A DNA stretch of 6,223 nt from a bacterium (GTDB taxonomy: Bacteria > Patescibacteriota > Microgenomatia > Levybacterales > UBA12049): the NCBI GenBank assembly GCA_021852095.1, contig JAJZOC010000094.1, forward strand, positions 1 through 6,223. The letters run 5' to 3'. The notes under the pieces were generated by a model that was not told the DNA's origin, made no database searches, and saw nothing but the letters and a program-made list of their open reading frames with translations. A program made the position numbers and the translations under genes. Shown here one piece after another: positions 5,830 through 6,223 of this stretch (positions are counted from its first letter, which is position 1; the number at the start of each line of letters is the position of its first letter).

Positions 5830-6223
5830 CTACGAAGCATTTTTTTGCCCAATAGTATTTCCCGGCGGATACCACTGCCAATCAGCTGCTGAATGTGTAG
5901 CGTGAATCCAATTATCAATACCCTGTTGCCATCTATTTACTCCATCGGTTGAAACAGGATCATCTTCATGAACATTGTAATAGAGTTTTCCATTTATAAC
6001 TTCGTAGTCTGGTGAAACTGCGGTTGGCTGCGTTCCTTTAATAAAGTATTCTGCTCTTGTTGGCTGTCCGGGTACAGGCAGGCCTCCAAAAAGTGAATCT
6101 ATCTGCATCGCTATAACATCATTCGGCTTTTTAGGAGGTTCGTCAGGTTTTCCTTTTAGGATATAACTCATAATATCATGCCAGATGGGAGATGCCCCTG
6201 TTTCTCCCGAAGCAATAGCTTGA
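5830..6223 (-). CDS. Penicillin-binding protein, class A (PBP1A type), C-terminal fragment cut by window edge
   Basis: The open frame enters from the right edge on the minus strand and ends at TAG 5830-5832. Visible residues begin QAIASGETGASPIWHDIMSY, the conserved end of the transpeptidase domain in bifunctional glycosyltransferase/transpeptidase enzymes, just after the usual KTGT region (off-window). The ATG at 6171 is an internal methionine in that motif (HDIM), not a start. After the domain comes a tail of about 110 residues with a Pro/Lys-rich linker (KGKPDEPPKKPND) and a short terminal segment rich in Trp and His (NRWQQGIDNWIHATHSAADW) whose function I do not recognise. Known of the family: polymerises and cross-links peptidoglycan outside the cytoplasmic membrane. 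It converges on the protease gene with a 33-bp gap and no evident terminator. The catalytic motifs cannot be checked here. Confidence 0.88.
   Translation of the reverse strand, partial: QAIASGETGASPIWHDIMSYILKGKPDEPPKKPNDVIAMQIDSLFGGLPVPGQPTRAEYFIKGTQPTAVSPDYEVINGKLYYNVHEDDPVSTDGVNRWQQGIDNWIHATHSAADWQWYPPGNTIGQKNAS

Noticed and set aside
5797..5846. Terminator between the convergent protease and PBP genes
   Set aside because: The T-run at 5840-5846 is coding sequence of the PBP (Lys codons on the minus strand), and no GC-rich stem precedes it on the plus strand. No hairpin is seen on the minus strand either.
6172..6223. PBP tail as a separate small gene starting at 6171
   Set aside because: The frame continues upstream without a stop to the window edge and encodes the conserved GETGASPIWHDIM motif across the supposed start, so it is the end of a larger protein.

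Overview
The window is AT-rich (by eye, in the mid to high 30s % GC) and gene-dense. It reads as the chromosome of an uncultured low-GC bacterium. TGA is the stop codon of two genes here, which argues against codes that reassign TGA. Gene content, spacing and protein style (a very lean HtrA protease, a PBP1A-type tail, DrrA-type ABC, short adaptors) would fit a Candidate Phyla Radiation (Patescibacteria) lineage or another low-GC, possibly single-membrane, bacterium. That placement is an inference and is not proven by the sequence.

Layout: (1) positions 1-774, minus strand: a DrrA-type ABC-transporter ATPase whose C-terminus runs off the left edge. (2) 775-878: a divergent control region with a perfect-consensus rightward promoter (TTGACA, 17 bp, TATAAT), a 6-bp inverted repeat filling the promoter spacer, and a nested set of TTAGA/TCTAA inverted repeats around the predicted transcript start. 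(3) 879-4539, plus strand: a tight four-gene operon of MarR regulator, full-length HlyD/RND-type membrane-fusion adaptor, very short EmrA-like adaptor, and 14-TM EmrB/QacA-type MFS exporter. The first three genes are joined by 4-bp ATGA overlaps. The last pair lies in the same reading frame, 9 nt apart. (4) 4540-4629: a short intergenic region with a good ribosome binding site and a weak promoter candidate. (5) 4630-5796, plus: a membrane-anchored HtrA/DegP-type serine protease with an intact triad and one PDZ domain. (6) 5830-6223, minus: the C-terminal end of a class A penicillin-binding protein, convergent with the protease and cut by the right edge.

Working model (inference): the MarR protein represses its own operon and perhaps the divergent ABC gene. 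Ligand binding would release production of an MFS exporter with two adaptor subunits. The protease and PBP are envelope genes that need not be co-regulated. The most unusual points are the EmrA-like adaptor that has lost its whole alpha-helical hairpin, its pairing with a second, hairpin-bearing adaptor, the frame-continuous junction between that adaptor and the exporter, and the elaborate repeat structure in the MarR leader. No RNA genes, CRISPR arrays, insertion sequences or convincing intrinsic terminators were seen.
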